A DNA stretch of 64,000 bases from Phoronis australis. Lineage: Eukaryota; Phoronida; Phoronidae. The DNA is taken from NCBI GenBank assembly GCA_002633005.1, contig NMRA01000517.1:171301-235300 (forward strand), given 5' to 3'. Position 1 is the first letter of the stretch; every line of letters starts with the position of its first letter. Made by a program: the position numbers and the translations under genes. The notes below the pieces were generated by a model, which was not told the origin of the DNA, searched no databases, and saw only the letters and a program-made list of their open reading frames with translations. This document shows, piece by piece, positions 35,690 through 50,100 of the stretch.

Positions 35690-38056
35690 AAACCCAGAAA
35701 TTTAAAGTGTATTAATACCGGGACGTTGTTGTCGTTGAACTAGGTGCTTCTTTGCGTCTAAGTCAAAAGATGTATTTTTGCATATTGAAGCATAAAAATT
35801 ACACCTCAGTCCGAAATTTCCTACATTTTTGAGGTAGTGAACCTTCGGAGTAGTGAACACGTTTGAGTAATGTCTTCGGAGTAGTGGGTTGTTCTCATTT
35901 CCAACGCTATGTCATGAGCCTGACTAAAATTCCAAGTCATTCTGTGACTAAATGTTTCCGTCCCGAGTATTTGATGGAGTATGATAATGATTCAATTTTA
36001 AAACCACGCATGGTTCGAAAGTTTGGCAGAGGATAACGCTCAGTATTCCGGAAATAAAAAACTTTGTGGACCACAATAGGCCTACATCCAAATTTGGGTC
36101 CCGTTTTTGCTAGAAAACATCATGGCATCCTCATTTCTGGGATTAGGCTTACGAATTTCGTCTCATCTCAAGAAAATGGAGCGTCAAGATCTAGTCATCG
36201 TCGTGTACACGGATTACCCTTCTGCCGGGTTTAGCTGCGAAAGGGCGCTACCGAGGAAATGGCCGACGCTTGCGAAATATGATCAAAAGGCCCACCGCTT
36301 TAGAAATCCGAACCAACGCCCGCTCAATGTTGGCTACAGTGCCTCCCGTTCATTAACGCGAGGACCTCGCTAAAAAGAACACGTTGCGTGGTTAGGCGAG
36401 ATATTGTTGTGTTTTTTAAATGAGAACTCGTGACTTGGGCTAAATTTTAGCTAGGTACTAGCGTAGGCCCGCGGGGTGGGGGGTTATTAGTTGTTTCCCC
36501 GTTGTGGGTCATTGTATACTCTTAGATTTCCAGTGTCTAGACAGATACCCGGATGAACTAGTTCATAAGACAAATGGTGGAGGGAAAACATCTCCTATGT
36601 CTCTTCAGACATTCGCACCCCCGAATTGCCAAAAGGAACCTGGGGGGAATTTTAGGGGGGCATGGCCCTTTTGGATCCCCATCTAAATCCGCTACTGGAT
36701 GGCACCCAACAACCGGGGTACGGCGCCACGTTACGTGGTACGCCGACACGCCTTCACTAGCACTTGTCCTCCCCTTACTTCATGTCTGGCATTGAAGTTT
36801 TTAGATTTCAAGGCACAGCTCAAGCTAAAAGAAACTTCGCTGACATGCGGTGAATTGCGAATTAACCTGTTCTGTAATGTTCATGTGTTTGACCATGAAA
36901 ATACAAAACTTTCGAGCTGATTGTAAGAAAAACAGGACATTAATAGTGTAATGGACGTCTTCACTATGAAATGAACAATTGGAGCAGTTTCATTCTCGAC
37001 TCAACTAGAACTGAATTTGCAGATACATGTAGTTTTCTACTTCTTTCCAGAAGAAAACTTTAGACAACTGAAGAAAACATAGCGATTGCTAAAACAATTT
37101 GACCAAAACCCTTGAATCAACAAGTTCGTGTGAAACGCATGGTCAGTCCTCAATGCTCAGCTGCAGCGACGAAAGACGATGTAAACTAGATCAGGGTCAC
37201 GTGGTTTGACTGCCACGTAGGGTATGGTGCAACCGCCGAAGTAATGTCACGGGAATACCGGGCGTTCATTGCAAGCCAATGATAACAACACAATGAGGTT
37301 GCTTTGGTTTTGCAAACTATGTCTGTAAAGAAAATCGTTTTTGACACCTGAATTAAGGCATTAATGCTGCAAACACTTTAGCAGAATATACGCTTCGTAA
37401 GCTCATTCAAAATGTTTGTCTGCCGGACTGAGCAGGAAATTGTAATTGTGTGCGATGTTGGGAGATACTTACAGTATGAGGTTTCAAAACTGGGACCAAC
37501 CGTACTGTCTTTGCAAAACAAAAACGTCCAAACGAAATTACAAAGCAGTAAAACCGAAAATGTTGGTCAAATTACTTTTTAATACCCTCAACTAAAGTAA
37601 AATTACCACTGAGTTGAGAACCATTCCTTCTCCGTCTCTCCGTCTCAGTCCCCTTGTATTCAGTACATATTTTTGTATACAATTTTCTAAATTTTCAATG
37701 GCTCTCATTTAAGACCTTTATTAAATTTGTAAGTTTTAGGAAAGTCTCCCAGTATTCGTCGGACCAAAATCCAATCCTTGAAACAAGAATCGTCGCCAGA
37801 AATTTGAACGAGGTCAGAAAGAATCTATTCCCACAAGGTGACGCTGGTGATCGGAAATCGTGAACTTCGGTCCGCTGCTGTTTTCTCTTGCACAGACCCT
37901 CTTCATTCGATATCCGTGATGTCAGAGTCAGCCTGAGTGTGAGGCCCGGGAACCAGATTACTGTTTCCCTCGGGCTCTACGTACGCTCTCTGATTGATTG
38001 CGTAATCACTGCTATAGAAGAGATTAGTCTTGTGTTGCAGGGTGTGGGAGACGACC
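35690..38056. other. Upstream flank of the XDH/AO gene
   Basis: No confirmed exon. It holds a MITE fragment at 36640-36690. The XDH/AO promoter must lie here or in a farther 5' exon; I cannot place a TATA box or initiator with confidence. Confidence 0.45.
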
Positions 38057-38101
38057 ATGGAGAGAGAAAGGAAACTTGTATTTTACGTAAACGGAGTTAA
38101 G
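38057..38101 (+). CDS. XDH/AO gene exon 1 (coding part)
   Basis: Fifteen codons from the ATG at 38057 to Lys15, ending in the conserved beta strand LVFYVNG followed by VK. The donor is GTAACA at 38102, phase 0. A pyrimidine-rich stretch ending in TTGCAG lies just upstream, so a separate 5' UTR exon is possible. The exon is recognised by its match to the start of XDH and because it joins exon 2 in frame. Confidence 0.85.
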
Positions 38102-41100
38102 GTAACACATTGAAATTTTGTCAGATCTGCACTGAAGCAGTTGATTGTACCTGAGAGAGTCTACGGGTCTGTCTATGTAGTGTACTCATGCGGGTGTACC
38201 GCATAAGTTAGTCAGTCTGTCGGTGTACCCAAGCCGGTGTACCGCATAGGGCTGTCTGTCTGTGGTGCGCCCAAGCGAGTGTACCACGTAACTTTGTCCA
38301 ATTGATTTAGGTTTGAGGTAAAAAACACATTACGAACTTGCATGGACGTGCTTGATAACGTTGTGGATATACATGTAGATGAGACAGGCAGTACAAGCCT
38401 CAGTGGTTACGTAAAACGGGCTAATCTGACAGTAACCCTTGGACATTGAGTAATATACAGCGGGAACAGGCTAGATCACAGAGTCATGAACTTTACAAAC
38501 GGCACCGTCACAAGGCCAAAATACCCTGATTGGTTCTGGCCTTCACCGACACATTTTGAAACATGCTCCTCATGGCTGGCACCAGGTGATGTTGCGTAAC
38601 TGAACAAAAAATGATCCCGCCCCGTATTGGGACGCTGGGGGTAAAAAGTAAAATCTCTACTTAGTTCAGCTATCATGTGACTTTGTCAGGCTTTATGGAA
38701 CATGGACAACTATATGAATATCGCACAACAAACCGATTTTCAAGAAAAGGCACAGATTAGAACCAACTACACTTTTTTGGCCTGAAACCGACGAGAGCCA
38801 ATTGTCAACCAATAATACAGTNTTGACCTTAGTGTCACTGTAACCTCAAATAACAATTCTTTTTCATGTTTTGCGATTTTCAATGTGAAAAATCCGCCTG
38901 TAGATGAAACAATATTCTAATCAATAAATTCTCAAAAACATTTAAAAATCAAATTAAATGCATGTTTTCCGAATCAAACGTAATTACGACAGCCTTCTTA
39001 TTTTTCCGTCAGGTGTCACAGTTCGGTGGTCTGCAAAAACGTACACACATCTACGTAACTCGTTTGACCATCCGACTCCCCAATGGGTGTCTTTTCAAAC
39101 AAAATATGAAATACCGGTAACTTTGAGAAATTAACTATTACCAAGTTTTTTGTTATTAGATGTGAACAAAAGTTGCGTTTGTAAAAAGATAAATGGTGTT
39201 ACGCAATTTTCGAACACCTTAGCAAGAGAACTTTGGTGAAAATTGTCTTTAAAATGGATGCTAAAAATGTTAGTAACGCATGAGGATTTCAATTCTAATA
39301 TCTAGTAGTAGTAATGGCAGTGACTGTGTGGTAACAACATGACAACAATAAGTGCACGTTTTGTTTAAGTAATCGCAAATCGCGACTGTTTTTTCTAATC
39401 CTTCTGAGATAAGGTGGTGCTAAGGTGAGCTCCGTGCCACTTTTAAGTTACCACGACTTTACAATGTAATTAAAGGTAACGCTAAGATGGCGTTAGCGGA
39501 TTTATGTGTATCGTTATTGGTAAACTTAAGGTGACCTTATAAGGTGGCTTCGAGGTAGTCAGCCCAGGTCTTTACCACCACTCACTTTGAGATCGGCGTC
39601 CACCGACTAAAAACGTCCACCCGTATCAATTTCAGCAAAGGTTTCGTGTTTTTTATTTGTTAAAAAGCTGTACAAAGACTTATAGACAAGGATAAGTAAG
39701 ACTTAAAACGCCAAGACTTTCTGAGTTCTGAGTAAAAAAACAAATCCCGCACCATTTTCAACGGCCTCTGATTTTTTGCAGGCTCTCCGTCGTTCACAAT
39801 TGTCTCTCTTCAATACAGGTTCTCCTATACACGAGAGGCTGTGGCCCAAATCTATCAGAACACTTCTATCACTCGATCCTCTTCAGTGTAGGTTCTCATA
39901 TGCATTGGAAGGTATTCGCTACATCACTATCACAGCTATTCCTTCTGAAGACAATGTAATTGTCAGAGAATAATAAACTGAACTTGATATTGTCATGAAG
40001 GCATGTTGCCATAGGCCTACCAATCAGAACGGGTGCTTTGGATGTCGTTCGGAAACTCTCATCTTTCTTACTAACTTGAAATCTCACGTTTAAATTCAGA
40101 AATCATAGGATACGGTACTCTATTAGAGGTATTTTGAAATAATGTTGATTGTAAGTTCAAAACAGATAAACACGGACGTATGTGTAATCCAGCCAACAAG
40201 GTCTTATTCGTCTTCAAGACTAACCAACTGTCCTACAATGAAATATAATATGTTTTGATGCCAACATTCTTCAATTATTTTGTTTCAGGTTACTACAATT
40301 GACTTTGAACCGGAAGAAAGCTTAGCAAAGTACTTGAGGAAAAATTGTATCCTTTGCTAAACAGATGTTTTGAATAAATTATAAGTATTTTCCCTGCAGA
40401 TGGAGCCGCTGGGCGATGTATTGTAAGCTAACCACAAAACCTCTTACGTGTTACAAGATTTTGGTTGCATGAAAACCTAGTCTAGTTGAAGATATTTGTG
40501 CATGATGGATTCCGTTTAATTTCGCGATTTTAATTTTTTTTTATTGAATACGAAGTTTTCTGACTATTTCCAAGCCTCGTTATATATTATTTGCGTTTTA
40601 AAAAATTGTAGTCAGGGTAAATCGATGTGTGTTATGAGTCATTCAGTACGAGGATAATATGCAAAATATTATGAGTCATTACTGTACTTGAAATGAAAGG
40701 CAACGTTTCGCCAGCCTCTGCTGACTTTTTCAGCCTGTGCGAACTCTGGTGGATTCGGTCGGAATTGAGAAAATCGGCGGGAAACTTTAATCAGAACCCT
40801 GTCCCAGGTGTGTGATAGGTTGAATCACAAGTCTCCTCTTAGGTTCAAAGATGGATTTTCATTTCTTTCGTGTATGCACTCCTTGACTCCTCGTTCAATC
40901 CAAATTTTCTCCTTGTCAAAGATTAGTACATTGTCAAGGTCAAAGATGTTATGTGACCAGGTCCCTGACAGTTTGTAAATACGGCAGTCATAAGTGTCAC
41001 CGTAACTAGGCCGACGATGTTGGTACAACCGTGCTTTCAAGGACTGCTTAGTTTTCCGTGCATAAGTTTCAGGGAACTCTCCGCACTGTATTCCATTGAC

Positions 41101-44100
41101 CACATTAGCTATGTTTTCCTTAGGTTGTTTGTCCTTAGGGTTAACGAGTTTTTGTCTCAGAATGCCAACAGGTTTGAAAAGTATGGTGATATGAAATGTA
41201 CTGAACATAGACTATAATTGTTCAGAAAGTCTTTCTACATAAGGAATAGATATCCTCGCCAATGATTGATCTGGTTGAGGAGCGTCAATGATGATAATTT
41301 CCAGTCTGGGTGTTCTACGGATAGCCTTGCTAAGGCCCAACGTGGGAATCCGCACGTTTCCAGAAAGTCACGAATCCTGTGTTTCTCTTATTGTCGTCAG
41401 AGACAATTAGGTCCGCACGGTGATACAGGGTATGAATTTTGTGCTCAACTGGACGGTGAGAGCCAGGCTGTAAATAGTAGTTTGTGTGTGTAGCTTTGCT
41501 TAACTTCGACCGAATCCACCAGAGGTCGCGCAGGCTTGAAAAAGCCAGCAGACTGAAGCTGGCGCAGTCTCGTCCTGATAGCACTGGTCCGTTTAGCCAT
41601 TTGAGGCTTGGTTATGGGAAACCAATGGTATCAGAATTCTGACACATTCTTACGAAAGTCGCCGGAATATCACGAGTTATATAACTCTGAAATTTGCTGC
41701 AGTATAACATAAATATGAAAACTAACGGTATATTGCAGCAATTTAGGTCTAAATCATTTGTTTTGATTCGAACACAGATTAATTTCTATGATACTATTAA
41801 TAAAAACAATTGAAAACGACCTTTATTTCGAACAATAACCGAAAGAATGCGTTTTACTTTATGAATCGCAGCAACAACGCCTGTGAAAATAATTTAATCT
41901 GCCTTTAATGACGTCAAGGCAGCGACCAATCATTGCGCACAAGGCAGTTCCACTAACTAACCTTCAAGCGGCTAAATAACCTCTTACAAAGCGCCACCCA
42001 TACTCAAAAGTGGCCTTGTGCAAACATGATCGACACACGGAATTCCGTGTGTGGGCATCAACGCGCATGCTTGGTCGGAAGGTTATTGATCACATCGATC
42101 ACACACTTTCTATGCACTGTACTTGTTTGGGTTTGCTACGGGATCGGGTTCCTTTGGTTTTGTTAACTTCGATTACTGCCCGTTTTAATAAATTGCAACT
42201 ATTCAAGTCAAAGGTTGTCGCCATACTACGTAACAGTAAACTGAAAGGGGTTTCCCAGATTTCAGCCAATGGTAATGACTGAATGTTATGACGTCGGTTT
42301 AATTACTTTAACCAATGAGAACCCATGATACCTTTCGTAGCACTGTGAAGGAGGCACAGAACAGTTCTCACTGGGTTTTGCCCAGAAAAAAACCACATCA
42401 CTTGATTTGTCACCTTTTCTTGTCAAAAACAGGGTGCAAAGAATGACATGTTTTCAGTTATTTCACATAAAAAGCCCTGCAGATGAGCGCAGAAACTTTA
42501 TTCTCTCTTGTATTTTTGACCCTTTCGATCCCACTGGAAACCAAGCTAGACTAAGAAAAGTAGGGGCAAAAAAGTGCAAAATCGGCACTTTTCATCCAAA
42601 AACACCACTTCCCTGCCGATGCACGACTAAAACCAACAATAGATTCTGAAAGCAAATTTCCTACAGATTCCAAAATGTGGTCCAAAAGTACTGTCAACCA
42701 ACTATTTTTTTTGGCAATTCTGGCTTGTTTGAGGGCTACCTAAAATCGCAGCCAATTTCTCAGTCGCTACCCAGCAATGCACAATTGCAACCGGGGACCG
42801 CCATCTTGAAGAAGAGTGCAGCTACAGCCGAGAAAGTGGCATTTTTTATTCTCAGCATGTTCACAAATACAAACAAACCACATTCACTGAGCCTACATGC
42901 AATGTCCACCTACAAAATGCCCCCAAAGTTGGCCTACCCCGAAATTTTAATATATTAAAATTTTGGGGGTGCAAATTGGCCGCGGCCCTCAGCCTAACTA
43001 TTCAGTGCCACCGAAAGAGTGTAGTGGCGCCATCTTGAGGCTTGGGGAAGAGGCTGGCCAAACGTTGCCTTCCATCTCAAGTAAGTTCGGTAACGACTGC
43101 ACAAGTAATCATCGTAATGTGACATTGTTTACACCACAAAAAGACCACCAGGTGGCGTGACCGTTTCGTAAGACGATACTTGTGTAAATGTCAACTATGT
43201 CGCAAATCCAAACTAGTAGACAAGCACCTCTTGGTTCTAGGTGTTCAGCGGCATTATGTAGTGTACAATTAGAAATCTTTGCCTGCTCTATATCAGAAAC
43301 ATTAAACACAACTAAGATTGCAGTTTATCACAAATGGCCAATTTTGAAGACTGTGGCTGGAATTTCGGTGAAATACGCTTTTGGTAAGATAGTAATCATA
43401 GGCTATTGGTCATTTCCATCATTGTCAGTACAGACACAAAACGACGAAACCTTATAGAAAGTCACTTTAAATTCCATTACATGACAGAAAAGAAGCATGG
43501 AATGGCGAACTCCTAAAATATCGCGTGGCACGACTTTGAATCTTTTCACAACATTTCAGTTGACTAACACCAGATGGAGTTCGGGTGTTGTTCCAGGGAC
43601 AAACTGTCAATATCATGAAAGTTTACGCGATGATCGAAGAAACCTTTTGAATAACGCGGGAGAATGATTCCACGACATTTACAAAGTTTTTGTAGCCATG
43701 GCCCAAAGGTCGGCGCCTCACCGATCACATCAAGGATTCAATTTCGCCAGTAGAATCGAGTACTACCAAATAGAGTTTCAAATACGACACCTTTTGTTGC
43801 TTATGCATCAACTCAAGTTGATCAGAAGTTCTGCCAGTTAAATGTGAAGGCGTCCATTCTGTTAGGACATGTACTTCCCATCTTGTATGCGGCGGACGTG
43901 CAGGCAACTGTCCACGGTGCCGTGGAAGCATACATCATAGGCTTGCAATCTTCTGATAACTTCGATGAGGAACAGCGGCAATGGAAATCGTTATTCTCTA
44001 GAGTGTCCGAAAAGGAACCAGTGTCAGTAGTTGAAGCAGTGTGAATGCAATTTTTCCAAATATCCATGTGATGATATGTGTAGGGTGCACCCTCCGAGTA

Positions 44101-47100
44101 ACCAGCTACATGTACTGATGAGTAACCAGCTACATGTACTGATGAGTAACCAGCTACATGTACTGATGAGTAACCAGCTACATGTACTGATGAGTAACCA
44201 GCTACATGTACTGATGAATAACCAGCTACATGTACTGATGAATAACCAGCTACATGTACTGATGAGTAACCAGCTACATGTACTGATGCAATTGTTGAGA
44301 AACTTCATAAATTATGAGCTATTCTGCTTATTCACCACGGAGAAGTTGTCGCGGTGTTTTCCCAGAGGACAACGAACAGAACTGTAAAGCGGAAATTGGT
44401 AGGTATCCCGCACACGTGTCTGATTGTTGCTTTTTCCCTCGAACAAGAGAACATGCATTCAAAGCGTTGCTAATTCTGGTAAAATGATGTAGTGGAGGTC
44501 CCTTTTTCGGGGCAGCCGTGTTACTGTGGACCCCGACGGCCCTCTATCGTGGTGGCCGTGTTGCCATGAAACCCGACAGCCTTCTATCGTAGCAGTCGTG
44601 TTGTTCTGAACCTGTTCACAAAATACGTTCACATTGAAGCCGACTTCTTAAGCAATCTGTGATTGCGCTAACGTTTGTGGACAGTAATTGGAATGAAAAC
44701 ATACGTTATTAATAGTAGATGTGTAAGTTTCAGGGCACCCCGCCTAAGCAGCTCAAAAATATTTTAACGATGTTTTCAATTTGATTGGAATGACCTGGTT
44801 ATAACAGGATTCACCTGATTATAACAGGAATGATTTTACTATTACAAGAATTGGTTATAATATGAATGACCTGATTTTAACATGAATGACCTAGTTATAA
44901 CAGTTAGGATTCACCTGATNNNNNNNNNNNNNNNNNNNNNNNNNNNNNNNNNNNNNNNNNNNNNNNNNNNNNNNNNNNNNNNNNNNNNNNNNNNNNNNNN
45001 NNNNNNNNNNNNNNNNNNNNNNNNNNNNNNNNNNNNNNNNNNCGGGTGTTGTTCCAGGGACAAACTGTCAATATCATGAAAGTTTACGCGATGATCGAAG
45101 AAACCTTTTGAATAACGCGGGAGAATGATTCCACGACATTTACAAAGTTTTTGTAGCCATGGCCCAAAGGTCGGCGCCTCACCGATCACATCAAGGATTC
45201 AATTTCGCCAGTAGAATCGAGTACTACCAAATAGAGTTTCAAATACGACACCTTTTGTTGCTTATGCATCAACCCAAGTTGATCAGAAGTTCTGCCAGTT
45301 AAATGTGAAGGCGTCCATTCTGTTAGGACATGTACTTCCCATCTTGTATGCGGCGGACGTGCAGGCAACTGTCCACGGTGCCGTTGAAGCATACGTCATA
45401 GGCTTGCAATCTTCTGATAACTTCGACGAGGAACAGCGGCAATGGAAATCGTTATTCTCTGGAGTGTCCGAAAAGGAACCAGTGTCAGTAGTTGAAGCAG
45501 TGTGAATGCAATTTTTCCAAATATCCATGTGATGGTATGTGTAGGGTGCACCCTCCGAGTAACCAGCTACATGTACTAATGCAATTGTTGAGAAACTTCA
45601 TAAATTATGAGCTATTCTGCTTATTCACCACGGAGAAGTTGTCACGGTGTTTTCCCAGAGGACAACGAACAGAATTGTAAAGCGGAAATTGGTAGGTATC
45701 CCGCACACGTGACTGATTGTTGCTTTTTCCCTCGAACAAGAGAACATGCATTCAAAGCGTTGCTAATTCTGGTAAAATGATGTAGTGGAGGTCCCTTTTT
45801 CGGGGCAGCCGTGTTACTGTGGACCCCGACGGCCCTCTATCGGGGTGGCCGTGTTGCCATGAACCCCGACAGCCCTCTATCGTAGCAGTCGTGTTGTTCT
45901 GAACCTGCTCACAAAATACGTTCACATTGAAGCCGACTTCTTAAGCAATCTGTGATTGCGCTAACGTTTGTGGACAGTAATTGGAATGAAAACACGTTAT
46001 TAATAGTAGATGTGAAAGTTTCAGGGCACCCCGCCTAAGCAGCTCAAATTTTTTTAACGATATTTATAACAGGGTTCACCTGATTATAACAGGAATGATT
46101 TTATTATTACAAGAATTGGTTATAATATGAATGACCTGATTTTAACATGAATGACCTGGTTATAACAGTTAGGATTCACCTGATTATAACAAGATATTAG
46201 GAATGACCTGATTATAACAAGAATGATCTGGATCAAGAGTGACCTGGTTAGAAGAGGAATGACCTGGTTTTAACAGCAATGACCTGGAATGACCTGGTTT
46301 TTATAGGAATGACCTGGTTGTACCAGGACACACCTGATTATAACTGGAACCCTGGTGGTAATACTTTTAGTCCGAAGTTGGGCTATTCAGGACATTTCTT
46401 TAACAAGACAGTATATTTGACGGGAACGAAGATAGGCTGCAATCAAGGCGGCTGTGGTGCCTGTACTGTTATGGTGTCCACAGTGGACAGAAGTAACGGA
46501 GAAATCACGTGAGTGGCGCTTTTTAAATATTCTGAATTCTGTGTTTGTTTCAAAAACCAGAAAATTTCATCCTGATTAGCATCTCCGCCATCATTGTTAT
46601 CATTATCGTCGTCGTCGTAGTCGTCCTTGGCCGCTTTAAACCTTTCGCATCATCCTAGAACTGTTCATTTTGATCGCATTGAAACCTTCTTCTATTTTTC
46701 TTTGTGCCAATTGATTCAACCAAAACCTATACACAAGTTTAATGCTTTCAACTTGACGCCGATGTTCTTCCGACTTCAAATGTTGAATTCATCAAATCTA
46801 ATTTTTGATTCTCCTGTAGTGTTCCACGAAACGATCGCGAACTATTACCATTCTTTCTGTTCAACTGTTCGAAAAACCTCAGGACTGGCCCAATTACTCA
46901 TTATTACATAATCTATTTCGAAAGAATCCTCGCCTTGACTTTATCTCCGTGATTGGTTGATTTTTGTTTACTTGAAGGATCACACCTGGATCTGAGCACT
47001 TTCTGCCAATTTCGGGATTTTTAGATAACTAGAGGAACAACTTTAAACACCGGGGTTCTCTAAACTGAAACAAACTTGCCTCAGAGACTTGTCTTGGGTA

Positions 47101-50100
47101 AATTTTGTGCCTCACACAGTCAGGTGCCAGTTTGATACGGATGTTCTTGTACCTAAAATAGTTTCAGTTTGAGACGAGACGGGAGCTCTTGTGTCTAGCA
47201 CAGTTCAGTTTCAGACGGATGTTCTTGTGTACTTTCGTATAAATTTTGATGCCATGAATGACCGGTAAAACTTTAAAAGCATTAAAACAAAACTAACCCA
47301 CTTTTAGTGTTATTTGCCTAATTTATTGATATGAGCTCAGCCCCAGAAATCGCTTTCGCATTGTATTCAGGTTCTTGTTCACTCCCTTGCGAAAATTAAG
47401 AGCCATTCCACGAGAAAATCAAAAGAAATTAAAAAAACACTCTAGGTGTCAATTTTCAGATTCAGCTTAAACTTTATGTATGTAATCGTGGTGTGTCTCT
47501 GATACAAAAATCACCAATTTTGCAATTCGAAAGCTCTTGATTTTTTCACCTATAAGCCTTCGAAGGTTCACGAAGAAAATTACACGTTTTTGCTTACCTA
47601 AAACATCAATTCAGTTAGATTGCATGCAGTGAGAGAAAACACATAATTGGATTAGGAAGTGGGGCATAAGGACTACCAAATAAAATTAATACTATTAATT
47701 TCGCTGCAATCATCACGTGACAGGGGAGATGAATCCGGAGGCATTCTTTTATAATCTTGAAAGTGGGTGTCACTCAAGTGCTTCTACAAGCCAGTTGTGA
47801 ACATTGCAAAACATGTATGAACAAATTTGAGAAATCTCTTTGATGAGCCTTTTCATTTTTGTTCTAAAATGCCCTAATATTGCGTTTTCTACGCCTTTTA
47901 AACGATTTTTTGTGACTTCATTACATTTAAAATGTTTTCTAGAAGAAACAATTAATGAGAATCAACATATTGCTGCCTGACGTATCCATGTTACCATTTC
48001 ACCCATTAAAGTCCTAGAAGCACACGGTTTTAACCCTTATTAAACGGTTAGAAGACATTATAAGCAACCACGCAGTACTTATCCCATAACCAATACACAG
48101 TCCGTAGTCAAAGAAAGTTTAAATAAACGCGTCACTCACGATTCCGACCCGAAGATCACACCGCCATTTTGAACTATCCGCGTTACCGGAAGTACGATTC
48201 ATTCAGGAACCCAGGCTTAGTATACGCCGTCTGTGCGACTGGAGCAGTGTCTGTTACCAGCCTGCAAACGGGGATAAAATAATCGACAGAGGACCTCAAC
48301 TTTAATAAAACCAAAATAGCGACAATTTGTTCTGAAAATGTTGACAAAATGTGGCAAAATAAATTTTGACAGAAAGTATTTTGCGTGGCTCGGACCTGCA
48401 GCCGATGACCCGGTGCAGACCGATCTAGACCACTCGCCCTGACAAAAGACGAAGGCATGCCGTCCCCGGCTGTTTTATCAGAATAAATGGCTCAAATCAT
48501 GAATGTCGTATAAATACAAAGACAGTTTCCGACACTTTTATAAAATTACGGACTCGTAACAGTCCTGCGCCAACGATTGAATGACAACCGGGGCCGACTA
48601 TGGCTCGTGAGGCTAGGTTAAGCGTGTTTTACTGGGTTTAATTAACTCTGGTAAACAAACAGTATAAACAGAACAACGAACATGCAACATCAAATTATTG
48701 AATAAAATTGATATACAGTTAGGGTATCCTGACAGTTAAACGCGACTTAATTCGCTACGACGAATCTGACGAATACCATTTGGTAGAAAACTTGACATGG
48801 TGCCAAAGTGCTAAAATATAAGTATTAATAAGTTTAAAGTAAAAGGAATAATTCCCACTTAGCCAGAAACATTCGTATACCCTGCTAGCCAGCGGAGCCG
48901 GACCGACAGGCCTGCCGTTCGCCGGCGGACATCTGTGGTTCGCAAGGCGCCGGCATTCAGCTCATTGACTAAAATTCAATACACTCCCCCTGCTCCGGAT
49001 TGTGACGCGTAATTTTTAGCTATTTTGCACACACCAGCAACCAAGAAGCAGTTTTGTACAAATTTCTGGTGTTTGTGCCATAACTATTATAAATATTATA
49101 TTTATTTCTATGTGAAGTGCCACTACAATTCGCATTGCACTCTGCTAAAAATAGTTGAAATTGTTTTGAGATCGTTTTTTGTTTGAAAGTAAACTTTTCT
49201 TCAAGATATGATTATGCGTCACAATAGGACACATATTTTCTAAATTTTGTGCATAAATTGTGCGTTGATTCATGTTTTGTAACAAGTTACTTTTTGCTTC
49301 AGGATAATATCAACGCAATAAAATGTGAAAAAAATATTACTTGATTTACAGCAATAGGTTACATTTGGATGATGAAGTGTGAAGTTTACGCGGATCCTTC
49401 AGCCTCATAGTTTCATACTTGTATTATCATGCTTGTCAAATTCTAGGTGAGGAGGAACGCTTTTATGGCACTCAGTCGCCATGTTAATGATTATGCATGT
49501 CCACTTTCACACTCAACGTTATTTTGGAGAAGCTTGTATTGCTAAAATTCTAAGTTACTTGCATGCATGACATTGCCAGTGAGTGGTTGATAAACGCAAT
49601 CATACAATGGTATCGTCGGTGCGTGGTTGATATACACAAACATGCATAATATTGTCGGTGAGTGGTTGATATGCACAAGCATGCATGATATCGTCAGTGA
49701 GTGGTTGATATACACAAGCATGCTTGACAACATTGACCCAAATTGTTACAATTTTGGAGTTGTGACATTTTCAGCCTGCAAAGTGCATATTGCCGTCATC
49801 TCTGGCGTCTGGCGTCTGCTGCTGTATCTCGCAAACCCCTTGCAGGATCTTAATGAGATTTGTAATATTTGTTTCTATGCAGCTGAGGACAGACCAGTCC
49901 GAATATTGTTGTTTCTCCTAGTGCCACTTTTTGCCTGTATCTTCGAAATTCCTTTATAGACTTTCATTTCGGACGGATTGGACATATTCTGCTCAACCCA
50001 GCGAGATTAATTTAGAGACTTATAGGTGATTACCAACATTTCAGTACTCCACCGCCAGGGTGCGTGAGCAGCCTCAATTTGATTTATAGATCTTGTATTC

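Noticed and set aside
39776-39973. Possible XDH/AO exon after a good acceptor (TTTTTTGCAG)
   Set aside because: Exon 1 and exon 2 join directly in frame and alignment, leaving no room for it; the product has no family match and no good donor.
40825-41217. Intact GIY-YIG enzyme gene
   Set aside because: The frame is a piece of a Penelope-like relic with the GIY-YIG residues changed, stops on both sides and a truncated RT.
43844-44044. 66-codon frame preserved in both copies of duplicated block 2
   Set aside because: Preservation is expected between haplotypes; two of the four differences change the protein, and no family is recognised.
44096-44287. CTGATGAG in every unit of the 24-bp minisatellite, as in hammerhead ribozymes
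   Set aside because: No GAAA or stem II partner exists in the unit on either strand, so the core cannot form.
44024-44387. Repeat proteins HVLMSNQL and STCSWLLI on the two strands
   Set aside because: Readings of the 24-bp minisatellite, and the block-2 copy B has only one unit.
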